64,000 nucleotides of DNA from Pukyongiella litopenaei (GCF_003008555.2 NZ_CP027665.1:1364001-1428000); one strand, 5' to 3'. Shown: positions 26,656 through 36,100, counted from the stretch's first letter. Notes: generated by a model not told the origin, from the sequence alone. Numbers and translations are program-made.

Positions 26656-27177
26656 TTACCAGATCGCCTCGGCGACCGGATCACAGAGTTCGGGAGCGGG
26701 CGCCTGACCCGCGATGGCGCCGAAACGCCCCTTGTAGAAGATCAGCGGCCGGGCACCGGGATCGGTTTCCAGCGCCCGCACCGCGCCGATGAATATCGTG
26801 TGGTCGCCCGCCTCTACCGCGTTGACCACGTCGCAGGCATAGGCCGCCAGCGCCCCGCGGATCACCGGCAGGCCGCCGAGATCGGCAAACGGATTGCGCA
26901 GCGCCGGGTCGGGACGACCGGCGAAATGCCAGGCGAGGCCTTCCATGCCCTCGGCCAGCGTGCTGACCGCGAAACGTCCGCTGCGATGCAGCAGCGGCAG
27001 GATCTTCGCCCTTTCCCCGATCGAGACCGAGATCAGCGGCGGGTCGAGCGAGATCGACATGAAGGCATTGGCGGTCATGCCGTGTTCGCCGTCGCTGTGA
27101 TGGGTCGAGATCACGTTGACGCCGGTGCCGAACAGGCCGCAGGCATCGCGTAGCTGGCGGGGGTCGATGGTATTCAT
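26656..27177 (-). CDS. Flavin reductase (HpaC/GraA-like)
   Basis: 173 aa split-barrel flavin reductase. The N-terminal GTGVNVISTHHSDGEHGMTANAFMSISLDPPLISVSIG is the diagnostic FMN/FAD-binding region of this family, and HTIFIGAVRALE is its C-terminal strand. It supplies FADH2 to the HpaB-like monooxygenase encoded divergently. Its start overlaps the upstream FAD-synthetase-like gene by ATGA. Confidence 0.9.
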   Translation of the reverse strand: MNTIDPRQLRDACGLFGTGVNVISTHHSDGEHGMTANAFMSISLDPPLISVSIGERAKILPLLHRSGRFAVSTLAEGMEGLAWHFAGRPDPALRNPFADLGGLPVIRGALAAYACDVVNAVEAGDHTIFIGAVRALETDPGARPLIFYKGRFGAIAGQAPAPELCDPVAEAIW

Positions 27178-27740
27178 GCCGCAAGCCCCCCGCCCAGGCC
27201 GGGGCGCAGCAGCGCCTCGGCGGCGGCGTGCCGGCCCTGCTCCAGCAAGCCGCGGATGCGGGTCGACGACACCACCTCGCCGGCGGTGCAGCAGACCGGC
27301 GGTTCGATCCGAACCGGGAACCGGGTCGCGAGCAGGTCGACATCGCCCGCCTGTTTCGCGCCAAAGCGGAAATCGCCGCCGACGCGGATTTCCTGCGGGG
27401 ACAGGCGCGACAGCCGCGCCATGAAGGCCGCGGGCGTCATCGACCGCAGCGTTTCGTCAAAGGAAAACACCACCACATGATCGGGGGCCAGCGCCGAGAT
27501 CCGGGCCAGTTTCTCGGCAAGCGGGCAGAGCTGCGCGGCGCGGCCGAAGAACACCTTGGGCGGCGGATCGAAGGTGCAGACGACCGACGGCACGCCGGAT
27601 GCCCGCGCCCGGCTCACGGCGCCGGAAATCAGCGCCTGGTGGCCTGAATGCACCCCGTCGAACGCACCCAGCGTGACGATGCTGGCATCGAGCCGGGGCA
27701 CGTCACGGTGCCAGATCGTGGAATTCGGCTGATCGAACAT
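27174..27740 (-). CDS. Stand-alone RibF-like FAD synthetase (FMN adenylyltransferase) domain
   Basis: 188 aa. It matches only the N-terminal nucleotidyltransferase half of bifunctional RibF: TLGAFDGVHSGHQ (HxGH-type motif), VGGDFRFG and VVSSTRIRGLLEQG. The C-terminal riboflavin kinase domain is absent, so it would make FAD from FMN only. Start 27740 follows GGAGG. First gene of the unit with the flavin reductase, divergent from hpaB, so it may be a dedicated FAD supply for the two-component monooxygenase. Confidence 0.8.
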   Translation of the reverse strand: MFDQPNSTIWHRDVPRLDASIVTLGAFDGVHSGHQALISGAVSRARASGVPSVVCTFDPPPKVFFGRAAQLCPLAEKLARISALAPDHVVVFSFDETLRSMTPAAFMARLSRLSPQEIRVGGDFRFGAKQAGDVDLLATRFPVRIEPPVCCTAGEVVSSTRIRGLLEQGRHAAAEALLRPGLGGGLAA

Positions 27741-27914
27741 GGCGGCCTCCTCCGGTGTGCCGGTTGATCGAACCTTAGCCGTGGCCCCGGCATCCGGGCC
27801 ATGCCCGTGCCGGTATCCGGTGATACCTAGCCGCATGGCCGGTTTCCCGCGCAGTTATGGCCTGCCCCGGACGGACTTCACCACCGTCCGCTGACCCCAA
27901 GGAGGAGAAAGACC
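27741..27914. promoter_or_regulatory. Divergent promoter region with GGTATC-N4-GATACC operator
   Basis: 174 bp between the FAD-synthetase-like gene and the hpaB-like gene. GGTATC (27812-27817) and GATACC (27822-27827) form an inverted repeat with a 4-nt spacer, identical in core to the palindrome at 21395-21410. It is placed 72 bases from one start and 88 from the other, suitable for control of both directions. Confidence 0.65.
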
Positions 27915-29483
27915 ATGCCCAGAGACAATGTCGCAGGCGCCAGCACCGAAGTGTTCACCGGATCGGAATTCCTGGAGAGCATCCAGGACAGCCGGGAGAT
28001 CTACATCTACGGCGAGCGGGTGAAGAACGTCACCAAACACCCCGCCTTCCGCAATTCCGCGCGGATGGTGGCACGCTGGTATGACGCGTTCCACGAAAAG
28101 AAGAATGACATCGGGGTCCTGGCCGACAACGGCACCGACAACATCACCCACCCGTTCTTTCTGGGCTCGCGCACATCCGAGGACCTGATCAAGAGCCGCG
28201 ACGCGGTGAAGGAGCTGCAGAAGGTATCCTATGGCTGGATGGGCCGTTCGCCGGACTACAAGGCGGCTTTTCTCGGCACGCTGGGCGCCAATTCGGGTTT
28301 TTACGGCGAATATGCCGAAAATGCCCTGCACTGGTATCGCAAGACCCAGAACCGGCTGGATTACTGGAACCACGCCATCGTCAACCCGCCGATCGACCGC
28401 GACCGCGCCATCGAAGACGTGCGCGACGTGTTCATGCATGTGGACAAGGAAACCGACAAGGGCCTGATCGTGTCGGGCGCCAAGGTGGTCGCCACCGGCT
28501 CGGCGCTGACCCATTACAATTTCATCGCCCATTACGGCATCCCGGTGAAGGACAAGGAATTCGCGCTGATCTTCAACGCGCCGATGGATGCGGACGGGGT
28601 AAAGCTGATCGCGCGGTCGTCCTATGAATTCAACGCCGCCGCCACCGGTTCGCCGTTCGACTATCCGCTGTCCTCGCGTCTGGACGAAAACGATTCGATC
28701 CTGGTGTTCGACAAGGTGCTGGTGCCCTGGGAAAACATCTTCGTCTATGGCGACACCGACAAGATCAACTCGTTCTTCCCGGCCTCGGGTTTCGTGCCGC
28801 GCTTTACCCTGCACGGGCTGACCCGGCTGTCGGTCAAGCTCGACTTCATCGCCGGGCTGTTCTCGATGGCGGTCGAGGCGACCGGGTCCAAGGATTTCCG
28901 CGGCGTGCAGACCGCCGTGGGCGAAGTGCTGGCCTGGCGCAACCTGTTCCACGGGCTTTCGGACGCGATGGTGAAATCGCCGGTCCCGTGGGACGGCACC
29001 GACGGCTACAACCTGCCCAACGCCAATGTCGGCCTTGCCTACCGGGTGTTCGCGCCGATGGCCTATGGCCGGATCAAGGAACTGATCGAGCGTCATGTGG
29101 CCTCGGGGCTGATCTACCTGCCGTCATCCTCGGCGGATTTCGAAAGCGAGGCGATCCGCCCCTATCTCGACCGTTTCGTGCGCGGCTCGAACGGCTATGC
29201 CGCCATCGACCGGGTCAAGCTGCTGAAACTGCTCTGGGATGCCATCGGCACCGAGTTCGGCGGTCGCCACGAACTCTATGAACGCAACTATGCCGGCAAT
29301 TACGAGAACATCCGCATCGAGACCCTGCTCAACGCCGATGCCAGCGGCGACCTGGCCAACCTGCAGGCCTTTGTCGGGCAGTGCATGGGCGAATACGACC
29401 TGTCCGGCTGGACCGGCAACGACCTGGTCAACCCCGACGACATCAACCTGATCGGGCGCGGGATGATCCAGAACGTCGGCTGA
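27915..29483 (+). CDS. HpaB-type FADH2-dependent aromatic monooxygenase
   Basis: 522 aa acyl-CoA-dehydrogenase-fold oxygenase of the 4-hydroxyphenylacetate 3-monooxygenase/resorcinol hydroxylase/chlorophenol monooxygenase family. Typical stretches are [20 protein letters not shown] at the N-terminus, [26 protein letters not shown], and [13 protein letters not shown]. The start has AAGGAGGAG. It would ortho- or para-hydroxylate a phenol using reduced FAD from the divergent reductase; the actual substrate is undetermined. Confidence 0.88.
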   Translation: MPRDNVAGASTEVFTGSEFLESIQDSREIYIYGERVKNVTKHPAFRNSARMVARWYDAFHEKKNDIGVLADNGTDNITHPFFLGSRTSEDLIKSRDAVKELQKVSYGWMGRSPDYKAAFLGTLGANSGFYGEYAENALHWYRKTQNRLDYWNHAIVNPPIDRDRAIEDVRDVFMHVDKETDKGLIVSGAKVVATGSALTHYNFIAHYGIPVKDKEFALIFNAPMDADGVKLIARSSYEFNAAATGSPFDYPLSSRLDENDSILVFDKVLVPWENIFVYGDTDKINSFFPASGFVPRFTLHGLTRLSVKLDFIAGLFSMAVEATGSKDFRGVQTAVGEVLAWRNLFHGLSDAMVKSPVPWDGTDGYNLPNANVGLAYRVFAPMAYGRIKELIERHVASGLIYLPSSSADFESEAIRPYLDRFVRGSNGYAAIDRVKLLKLLWDAIGTEFGGRHELYERNYAGNYENIRIETLLNADASGDLANLQAFVGQCMGEYDLSGWTGNDLVNPDDINLIGRGMIQNVG

Positions 29484-29502
29484 TCCGCGGCAGCAAAAAA
29501 GG

Positions 29503-29533
29503 AAGGGGCCGGGTCGTCGTGACCCGGCCCCTT
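29503..29533. terminator. Bidirectional terminator between hpaB-like gene and mscS
   Basis: An 11-bp perfect stem (29505-29515 with 29521-29531), loop GTCGT. On the minus strand it is followed by TTCCTTTTTT, an excellent terminator for the mscS gene; on the plus strand only TTG follows, so it is weaker. Confidence 0.8.
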
Positions 29534-29550
29534 GTCCGTCTCAAGCGCGC

Positions 29551-30357
29551 TCAGGCGTCTTTCTTGATCTCGACCGAATGCGGATAGGGGATCGAGATGC
29601 CCGCGCCGTCAAAGGCTTCCTTCACCTCCTTGGTCAGCGCGAATTTGAGATCCCAGTAATCCGCCGCGTTGCACCAGACCCGCGTGGTCAGGTCGACCGA
29701 GCTGTCGCCGAGATTGGTCACGCGAACCCAGGGTTCGGGATCCTTCAGCACCCGGCTGTCGGCATTGGCCGCGTCCAGGATCACCTGCATCGCCCGCGAG
29801 GCATCGTCGCCATAGTCGATCCCGAACACCAGGTCGACGCGACGGGTGTCGTGATGGGAGTAGTTGCTGATGATCGACCCCCAGGCCTGCCCGTTCGGGA
29901 CGATGATCTGCACGTTGTCCGGCGTCACCAGTTCGGTGGTGAACAGGTTGAGGTCCTTCACCGTTCCGGCGGTGCCGCCGATATCCACGAACTGGCCGAG
30001 CTTGTAGGGCCGGAACAGGATCAGCATGAACCCGGCGGCGAGATCGCTCAGCGTGCCCTGCAGCGCGAGGCCGATGGCCAGGGTCGCCGCGCCGAGCATG
30101 GCGACAAGGCTGGTCGCCTCGATCCCGAAAATCCCCAGCACCGCCACCAGCACCATAAGCAGGATCACCCAGCGCACCGTCGATGCCACGAAATTGCCCA
30201 GCGTCGGGTCGATCTCGGACCGGGCATTGACGCGGCGGCGCACCGCCCCGGACAGCATCCCCGCCACGGACCACCCCACGATCAGCACCACCAGTGCCTT
30301 TGCCGCATTTACGAGCAGCGGCCCAAGCCCGCCCGCATACTCCATGATCTGGTCCAT
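29551..30357 (-). CDS. mscS: MscS-family mechanosensitive channel
   Basis: 268 aa, close to E. coli MscS length. Three N-terminal TM segments, with the pore helix AMLGAATLAIGLALQGTLSDLAAGFMLILFRPYKLGQFVDIGG, form the Gly/Ala-rich TM3. The beta-domain LNLFTTELVTPDNVQIIVPNGQ and the alpha/beta C-terminal domain follow. It would open under membrane tension to release osmolytes. Monocistronic, ending at a strong terminator. Confidence 0.92.
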   Translation of the reverse strand: MDQIMEYAGGLGPLLVNAAKALVVLIVGWSVAGMLSGAVRRRVNARSEIDPTLGNFVASTVRWVILLMVLVAVLGIFGIEATSLVAMLGAATLAIGLALQGTLSDLAAGFMLILFRPYKLGQFVDIGGTAGTVKDLNLFTTELVTPDNVQIIVPNGQAWGSIISNYSHHDTRRVDLVFGIDYGDDASRAMQVILDAANADSRVLKDPEPWVRVTNLGDSSVDLTTRVWCNAADYWDLKFALTKEVKEAFDGAGISIPYPHSVEIKKDA

Positions 30358-30538
30358 CTCTAGGTTCCCTTGCTATCGTTCATCCGGCCACGGGCCGCGG
30401 CACATGCCAAACGCCGCCGCCCCGGCCCTACTCATCGCGGAAACCGGCGCACCGCGACAAGGGGCAAACCGGGCAGATCGGGGGGAAAATTGCCGGTCAT
30501 CCGGCAAAAACCGCCGGATCGGGCCGTTCGGCGCAAGC

Positions 30539-31132
30539 TCAGAGCGATTTGCGGGCGCGCAGAGCGGCGGTGATGGTGCCGTCGTCGAGATAGTCGAGCT
30601 CCCCCCCGATCGGCACCCCCTGCGCCAGCGAGGTCAGCCGCACCCGCCCCTCCAGCCGGTCGGCGATGTAATGGGCGGTGGTCTGGCCGTCCACGGTGGC
30701 ATTCAGGGCGAGGATCACCTCGGTGATGGATTCGGCCCCGACCCGTTCGACCAGTTGCGGGATGCGCAGGTCTTCGGGGCGTATCGCGTCGAGCGCCGAC
30801 AGCGTGCCGCCCAGAACGTGATAGCGGCCGCCGAACACGCCGGCGCGTTCCATCGCCCAGAGATCCGCCACGTCCTCGACCACGCACAGCTCGCCGTTGG
30901 CGCGTTTTTCCGAGGCGCAGATATCGCAGATTTCGGTGGTGCCGACATTGCCGCAGCTGGCACATTCGCGGGCGGTTTCGGCAACCAGCCGCAGCGCGTC
31001 GGCCAGCGGTGTCAGCATCAGGTCGCGTTTACGGATCAGGTGCAGCACCGCGCGCCGGGCCGACCGCGGCCCCAGCCCCGGAAGGCGGGCCAGCAGGTCG
31101 ATCAGAGTGTCGATGTCGCGGGTTGAGGACAT
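30539..31132 (-). CDS. recR: Recombination protein RecR
   Basis: 197 aa. N-terminal helix-hairpin-helix [20 protein letters not shown], the C4 zinc finger [16 protein letters not shown], the Toprim domain with [16 protein letters not shown], and the C-terminal [22 protein letters not shown]. It acts with RecF/RecO in daughter-strand gap repair. Last gene of the dnaX-ybaB-recR block, the usual bacterial arrangement. Confidence 0.96.
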   Translation of the reverse strand: MSSTRDIDTLIDLLARLPGLGPRSARRAVLHLIRKRDLMLTPLADALRLVAETARECASCGNVGTTEICDICASEKRANGELCVVEDVADLWAMERAGVFGGRYHVLGGTLSALDAIRPEDLRIPQLVERVGAESITEVILALNATVDGQTTAHYIADRLEGRVRLTSLAQGVPIGGELDYLDDGTITAALRARKSL

Positions 31133-31160
31133 GCGGTTCGGCCTGTGTCGGCGGTGGGGA

Positions 31161-31208
31161 GCGAGGGGCCAGCCCCTCGCGCACCCCGGGATATTTCCGG
31201 CAAGAGGA
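31161..31208. repeat. Dispersed rhodobacterial intergenic motif (copy 2)
   Basis: GCGAGGGG pairs with CCCCTCGC (31161-31168/31173-31180), then GCACCCCGGGATATTT and GGCAAGAGGAAG (31181-31208). It is located between ybaB and recR and shares the GGGATATTT...GCAAGAGGAAG part with 8332-8355. In contrast to copy 1 it faces against the transcription of its neighbours. Confidence 0.5.
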
Positions 31209-31211
31209 AGC

Positions 31212-31562
31212 TCAGAAGGGGAGCTTCATGTCCTTGGGCAGGCCCATGCCTTCGGTCAGCTTGCCCATTTCCTCGCGGGCGCGGTCGCCGGCCTTGGTCT
31301 GGGCGTCCTTGATCGCGGCGAGGATCAGGTCCTCGACCACTTCCTTGTCGTCGCTGTTGAAGATCGACGGGTCGATATCCAGCGTCTTGAGTTCGCCCTT
31401 GCAGGTGCAGCTCGCCTTGACCAGCCCGGCACCGGATTCGCCGGTGACCATCAGCTTGTGCATGTCGTCCTGCAGCTGTTCCATCTTGGCCTGCATTTCC
31501 TGCGCGGCCTTCATCATCTTGGTCATGTCGCCAAGCTGCCCGAGTCCCTTGAGCATGTCCAT
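31212..31562 (-). CDS. ybaB: YbaB/EbfC family nucleoid-associated protein
   Basis: 116 aa. It starts [29 protein letters not shown], a long amphipathic helix, followed by [23 protein letters not shown] and [14 protein letters not shown], all typical of the family. It binds DNA as a dimer. The position between dnaX and recR is conserved in bacteria. Confidence 0.95.
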   Translation of the reverse strand: MDMLKGLGQLGDMTKMMKAAQEMQAKMEQLQDDMHKLMVTGESGAGLVKASCTCKGELKTLDIDPSIFNSDDKEVVEDLILAAIKDAQTKAGDRAREEMGKLTEGMGLPKDMKLPF

Positions 31563-31609
31563 CTCCCGGCTGTTGCGTCACTGTTCCTGATACGCGCGGG
31601 CGGGCAGCG

Positions 31610-33399
31610 TCACAAGGGGCCGCCGCCATCCTCGAACGGGTCCCATTCATCGGGCACCTCGGGCAGCGCGTCCGTTTCGGCCTGGGCCGCGATCTGGTCA
31701 TGGGTGCGGATGGCGGTGATGCGCGCCTTGGGGAACCGGGTCAGGACGGCCCTTACCAGCGGATGGGTCTCGGCCTCGGCGCGCAGGGCGTTTTCCTCGG
31801 CTTCGCGGGTTTCCACGATGGTGGGGGCGCCGCCCTCCGAGACGACCGAGATTGCCCAGCGGTTGCCGGTCCAGCCCTGCAGCCGCGCGCCGAGCCGCTG
31901 GGCCAGGTCGCCGGGCGCGCCGGGGGCCAGCGCGAACTCGATCCGCCCCGGTTGGTAGCGCACCAGCCGCAGCCCGGTTTCGACCTCGACCAGCAGTTTG
32001 ACATCGCGGTTGGCCCGGATCAGCGCGACGACGTGATCGAAGCTGGGGAACCGGTCCAGCGCGGCGGCCGTATCCTGCGCCAGCGCCGCCGATGTGGCAG
32101 TGCCGTTGCCGCCGCGCGGCGGGGCCGAAGCGATAGCCGAGGCCCCGCCCCCCCGCCCGCCGCAGGCGAGCCCGCGCCCTGCGCGGGTCTTCCTCCGCCC
32201 GGAGCGGGCGGTGGTGGCGGTGGGGGAACCGGCGCGTCCTTCAGTTTGCGCACCAGTTCCTCGGGCGATGGCAGATCGGCCACATGGGTCAGCCGGATCA
32301 CCGCCATTTCCGCGGCCATCATCGCGTTGGGCGCGCTGGCCACTTCCTCCAGCGCCTTCAGCAGCATCTGCCACATCCGGGTCAGCACCCGCATCGGCAG
32401 GGCGTCGGCCATGGCCTGGCCACGGGCGCGTTCATCGGGCGACACGGTGGGATCGTCGGCGGCATCCGGCGTGATCTTGACCACGCTGACCCAGTGGGTG
32501 ACCTCGGCCAGGTCCCGCAGCACCGCCAGCGGGTCGGCGCCTTCGGCATATTGCGCGCCCAGTTCGGTCAGCGCGCCCGCGGCGTCGCCCTTCAGGATCA
32601 GGTCGATCAGGTCCAGCACCCGGCCCCGGTCCGCCAGCCCCAGCATCGCGCGCACCTGGTCGGCGCCGGTTTCGCCCGCGCCGTGGCTGATCGCCTGGTC
32701 CAGCAGCGACGTGGCATCGCGGGCCGAGCCCTCGGCGGCGCGGGTGATCAGGGCCAGCGCGTCCTCGGCTATCTCCGCCGCTTCGGCGGTGGCGATGCGG
32801 CGCAGCAGGCCGATCATGTCCTCGGGTTCGATCCGGCGCAGGTCGAAACGCTGGCAGCGCGACAGCACCGTGACCGGCACCTTGCGGATCTCGGTGGTGG
32901 CGAAGATGAACTTCACATGCGCGGGCGGTTCCTCGAGCGTCTTGAGCAGCGCGTTGAAGGCGCTGGTCGAGAGCATGTGGACCTCGTCGATGATGAACAC
33001 CTTGTAGCGCGCGCTCGCCGCGCGGTAGCTCACCGAATCGATGATCGCGTCGCGGATGTTCTGCACGCCGGTATGGCTGGCGGCGTCCATCTCCATCACG
33101 TCGACATGCCGGCCTTCCATGATCGCCCGGCAATGTTCGCATTGCCCGCAGGGTTCGGTGGTCGGCCCGCCGGTTCCGTCCGCACCGATGCAGTTCATCC
33201 CCTTGGCGATGATTCGCGCGGTGGTGGTCTTGCCGGTGCCGCGGATGCCGGTCATGATGAAGGCCTGCGCGATCCGGTCGGCGGCGAACGCGTTTTTCAG
33301 CGTGCGCACCATGGCATCCTGCCCGACCAGGTCGGCAAAGGTTTCCGGGCGGTATTTGCGGGCGAGCACCTGGTAGGCGGGCGCGTCGGTCTGGGTCAT
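31610..33399 (-). CDS. dnaX: DNA polymerase III gamma/tau subunit, reading frame shifted in the middle
   Basis: The clamp-loader ATPase starts at 33399 (MTQTDAPAYQVLARKYRPETF). Walker A GIRGTGKTTT lies at 51-60, then the Cys4 zinc module, the DEVHMLS Walker B, and the SRC motif in LSRCQRF. After a Pro/Gly-rich linker the first frame runs to a stop at 32020 (459 aa, gamma-like). The conserved tau C-terminal region (DTAAALDRFPSFDHVVALI ... DEWDPFEDGG) continues in the -1 frame to 31610. A G7 run (C7 on plus, 32148-32154) is where the frames join, giving about 596 aa. Either recoding or a one-base sequence error. Confidence 0.85.
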
Positions 33400-33539
33400 C
33401 TCGGCCTGTCTGAATCGCTGTTCCGCACCAGCGTAAGGGCGCGGGTGCGGCGCGTCCACTGCGGAAAGCGCGGCAGGATTGGCGGGGGTCGCGATTGCCG
33501 CTAAGATCGGCGGCAGAGACCGTCCGGGAGAACCAAGCC

Positions 33540-34385
33540 ATGCGCCTGAGGGGAGTACGGGGCAGCCGCAATGTCGAGGATCGCCGCCGCTCGGGCGGTG
33601 GCGGGCGAGCGGGCGGCGCGGTGCGGGTCGGCGGCCTGGGGCTGCTGGCGGTGCTGGCGATCGGCTATTTTACCGGGATCGACGTGACGCCCCTGCTGAC
33701 CCAGGGCGGCCCCACGGCGGCGGTGCCGCGCGACCTGACGCCCGAGGAGGAACAAGCGGCCGAATTCTCGACCCGTGTCCTGGCCACGACCGAACAGGTC
33801 TGGGGGCAGGTGTTTTCGCGGCAGCTCGACCGACCCTACACCCCGCCGGTGCTGGTGCTGTTTTCCGGTGTCACGCAAAGCCCCTGCGGCGGCGCGTCGG
33901 GCGCCACCGGGCCGTTCTATTGTCCGGTGGATCACAAGGCCTATCTGGACACGCAGTTCTTTGCCACGCTGTCACGCCAGTTCGGCGCCAGCGGCGATTT
34001 CGCCGCCGCCTATGTGATCGCGCATGAGGTGGCGCATCATGTGCAGAACGAACTGGGCATTCTCGGCCAGGTGGACGGCCTGCGCCGCCAGTCCTCCCGC
34101 AGCCAGGCCAATGCGCTGACCGTGCGGCTGGAATTGCAGGCGGACTGTCTCAGCGGGGTCTGGGCGCAGGCCGTGGACGGGCTGCTGGACCCCGGCGACA
34201 TCGACGAGGCCCTGAATGCGGCCCGGATGATCGGCGACGACCGGCTGCAGCGGCAGGCCGGCCAGATCCCCCGCCCGCACACCTTCACGCATGGCACGTC
34301 CGAACAGCGCAGCGGCTGGTTCAGGCGCGGCTATGACGCGGGCCGGATCGAAGCCTGCGACACGTTTTCCGACCAGTCCCTCTGA
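33540..34385 (+). CDS. YpfJ-family neutral zinc metallopeptidase
   Basis: 281 aa. N-terminal basic tail, one TM anchor (VGGLGLLAVLAIGYFTG, about residues 31-47), then a large extracytoplasmic domain. The zinc site is HEVAHH at 162-167 with a further glutamate in RLELQADCLSG. The N-terminus MRLRGVRGSRNVEDRR and the C-terminal GWFRRGYDAGR are family hallmarks. Substrate unknown. Divergent from dnaX. Confidence 0.9.
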   Translation: MRLRGVRGSRNVEDRRRSGGGGRAGGAVRVGGLGLLAVLAIGYFTGIDVTPLLTQGGPTAAVPRDLTPEEEQAAEFSTRVLATTEQVWGQVFSRQLDRPYTPPVLVLFSGVTQSPCGGASGATGPFYCPVDHKAYLDTQFFATLSRQFGASGDFAAAYVIAHEVAHHVQNELGILGQVDGLRRQSSRSQANALTVRLELQADCLSGVWAQAVDGLLDPGDIDEALNAARMIGDDRLQRQAGQIPRPHTFTHGTSEQRSGWFRRGYDAGRIEACDTFSDQSL

Positions 34386-34411
34386 GCCCCGCGCCAACCG
34401 GCAACAGCGAC

Positions 34412-34816
34412 CTACCCGACCCGGTCCAGTTCGAGGGCAACCGTGCAGGTCAACGAATTGCTGATCGTGCAGATCGACTTGGCCTTGCGCAGCAAATCCT
34501 CCGCCTGCCCGGCATCGTCGGTCAGTTGCCCCAGGACACGGATGCCGACCGACCCAAGCCGGCTGGGAAGATCCGTCGCCTTCTGGCCGGTCACCTCGAC
34601 GGTGAACGGCGTGAGCTGCACCTGCGCCTGACCCGCCGCGATGTCGAGAGATTTCGCGATACAGGCGCCGAGCGAAAGCAGGAGCAGATCGACCGGTGTT
34701 CCCTGTGGCGGGGTGGCGCCAAGGGCATCGCCGTTCAGGCCGAACAACAACGTGTCGCCGCCATCCGACCGCACCCGGACCGGGCCAAACGATTTCGCTT
34801 TGATCCTGATTGCCAT
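34412..34816 (-). CDS. OsmC-family peroxiredoxin-like protein
   Basis: 134 aa. The N-terminal strand segment and PVDLLLLSLGACIAKSLDIAAGQ carry the first redox Cys; AKSICTISNSLTCTVALE carries the second. This is the OsmC/Ohr pattern for reducing organic hydroperoxides, in the less-characterised OsmC subgroup. ATG 34816 follows GAGAGG; the long upstream in-frame stretch is not coding in character. Confidence 0.8.
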   Translation of the reverse strand: MAIRIKAKSFGPVRVRSDGGDTLLFGLNGDALGATPPQGTPVDLLLLSLGACIAKSLDIAAGQAQVQLTPFTVEVTGQKATDLPSRLGSVGIRVLGQLTDDAGQAEDLLRKAKSICTISNSLTCTVALELDRVG

Positions 34817-35083
34817 TCTTGCCTCTCGGAAACGGGACCTGCCATCGCGCGGATGCTGCGCAGAATTCACCCGAACGTCAATCGACCATGGCCCGGACGG
34901 GCCCCGATGGAACAGGCGCCACCCGCGCCCGGCGCCGGAGACATCCCGATGGCGCACGCACGCGTTTGCCTTTTTATGCTTCCGATTTGGGGCCGCGATC
35001 ACTACAACAGCACGGGAACGGACAACCGGGGAAAAACACCGGGAATTTCAACAAGGCTGAACAATTTCAAGGAGGTATGAACG

Positions 35084-36085
35084 ATGAAACGCCTGTTTGG
35101 TAGTATTGTCACTGGGTTTGCCCTCTCCCTGTCGCCCGCAGGGGCCGATGAGTGGCGCGTGAACAACTTCCTTCCCGAAACCCGCCCGGAATCGGCGGAG
35201 CTCGAACAATTCGTGGCAGAGGCCAACGACGCGCTGGGCGGGGCGCATGAACTGAAGCTCTACAGCGGCGGGTCGCTGGGCCTGCCCAACACCGACACGC
35301 TGCGGTTCCTGCCGAAAGGGGCCGTCGAGATGAGCCTGATGTGGGCGAACTATCTCGGCCGCGACGCGCCGGCGCTCAGTTCGGTCGTGGTCCAGGGCAC
35401 CATCGGCTCGATCGAGGAATTCGAGAAAGCGATCCCCGTGGTTCAGGAAATCTATCAGGAAGAATTCGCCGACTGGGGCGTGTCGTCGGTGGGATATGTC
35501 GCCATTCCGATGCTCATGGTCTCGGTCTTCTGCGGCGAGGAACCGGTCAACACGCTCGAAGACCTGAAGTCGAAGAAGCTGCGTGTCTGGGCCCGCGACC
35601 AGGTCGAGACCTTTACGCGGCTCGGTGTCTCTGCCCAGATCATACCGCAAGAGGAACTCTATGTCGCGATGAAGACCGGCGTCGTGGATTGCGCCCTCTA
35701 CCCGGCGCTCTATGCCCACACGATCTCGTTGCAGGAAGTATCGAAAACCGCCTCCTTCCTCTACCCGATGGCGTCGGGCCCCTATGTGCTGGGCGTTGCC
35801 ACCGACCGGTGGGAAGCCGCGGACGACGCGTTCAAGGCGGCGGTGACCAAGGCCGCGGACGACCTGTGGGACCGCACCAACCGGTATGACGACGACCTGG
35901 AACGCGAGATGCAGGCACGCAAGGACCTCGCGGCACAGGGCATAACCTGGGGCGAGGATTTTCCCGAAGCCGACCGCGCGCAGTTCGTGGCGGCGGTGAC
36001 CGAGGTCTGGGCGGAACTGGCCGAGGAAGCGGGCGGGAACGCCGTCGGCTATCGTGAACGCGTGCTCGAAGCGCTCGGGCGCTAG
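35084..36085 (+). CDS. dctP: TRAP transporter solute-binding protein (DctP type)
   Basis: 333 aa periplasmic protein with a signal peptide 1-21 (ends SPAGA before DEW). DctP features: EQFVAEANDALGG, the conserved substrate carboxylate-binding arginine region KKLRVWARDQVE (usual Arg in the RxW context), and MKTGVVDCALYP. A strong AAGGAGGT lies upstream. It captures a carboxylate-type solute for the DctQM permease. Ligand not predictable. Confidence 0.9.
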   Translation: MKRLFGSIVTGFALSLSPAGADEWRVNNFLPETRPESAELEQFVAEANDALGGAHELKLYSGGSLGLPNTDTLRFLPKGAVEMSLMWANYLGRDAPALSSVVVQGTIGSIEEFEKAIPVVQEIYQEEFADWGVSSVGYVAIPMLMVSVFCGEEPVNTLEDLKSKKLRVWARDQVETFTRLGVSAQIIPQEELYVAMKTGVVDCALYPALYAHTISLQEVSKTASFLYPMASGPYVLGVATDRWEAADDAFKAAVTKAADDLWDRTNRYDDDLEREMQARKDLAAQGITWGEDFPEADRAQFVAAVTEVWAELAEEAGGNAVGYRERVLEALGR

Positions 36086-36100
36086 GCGGGCCGGTCTTCG

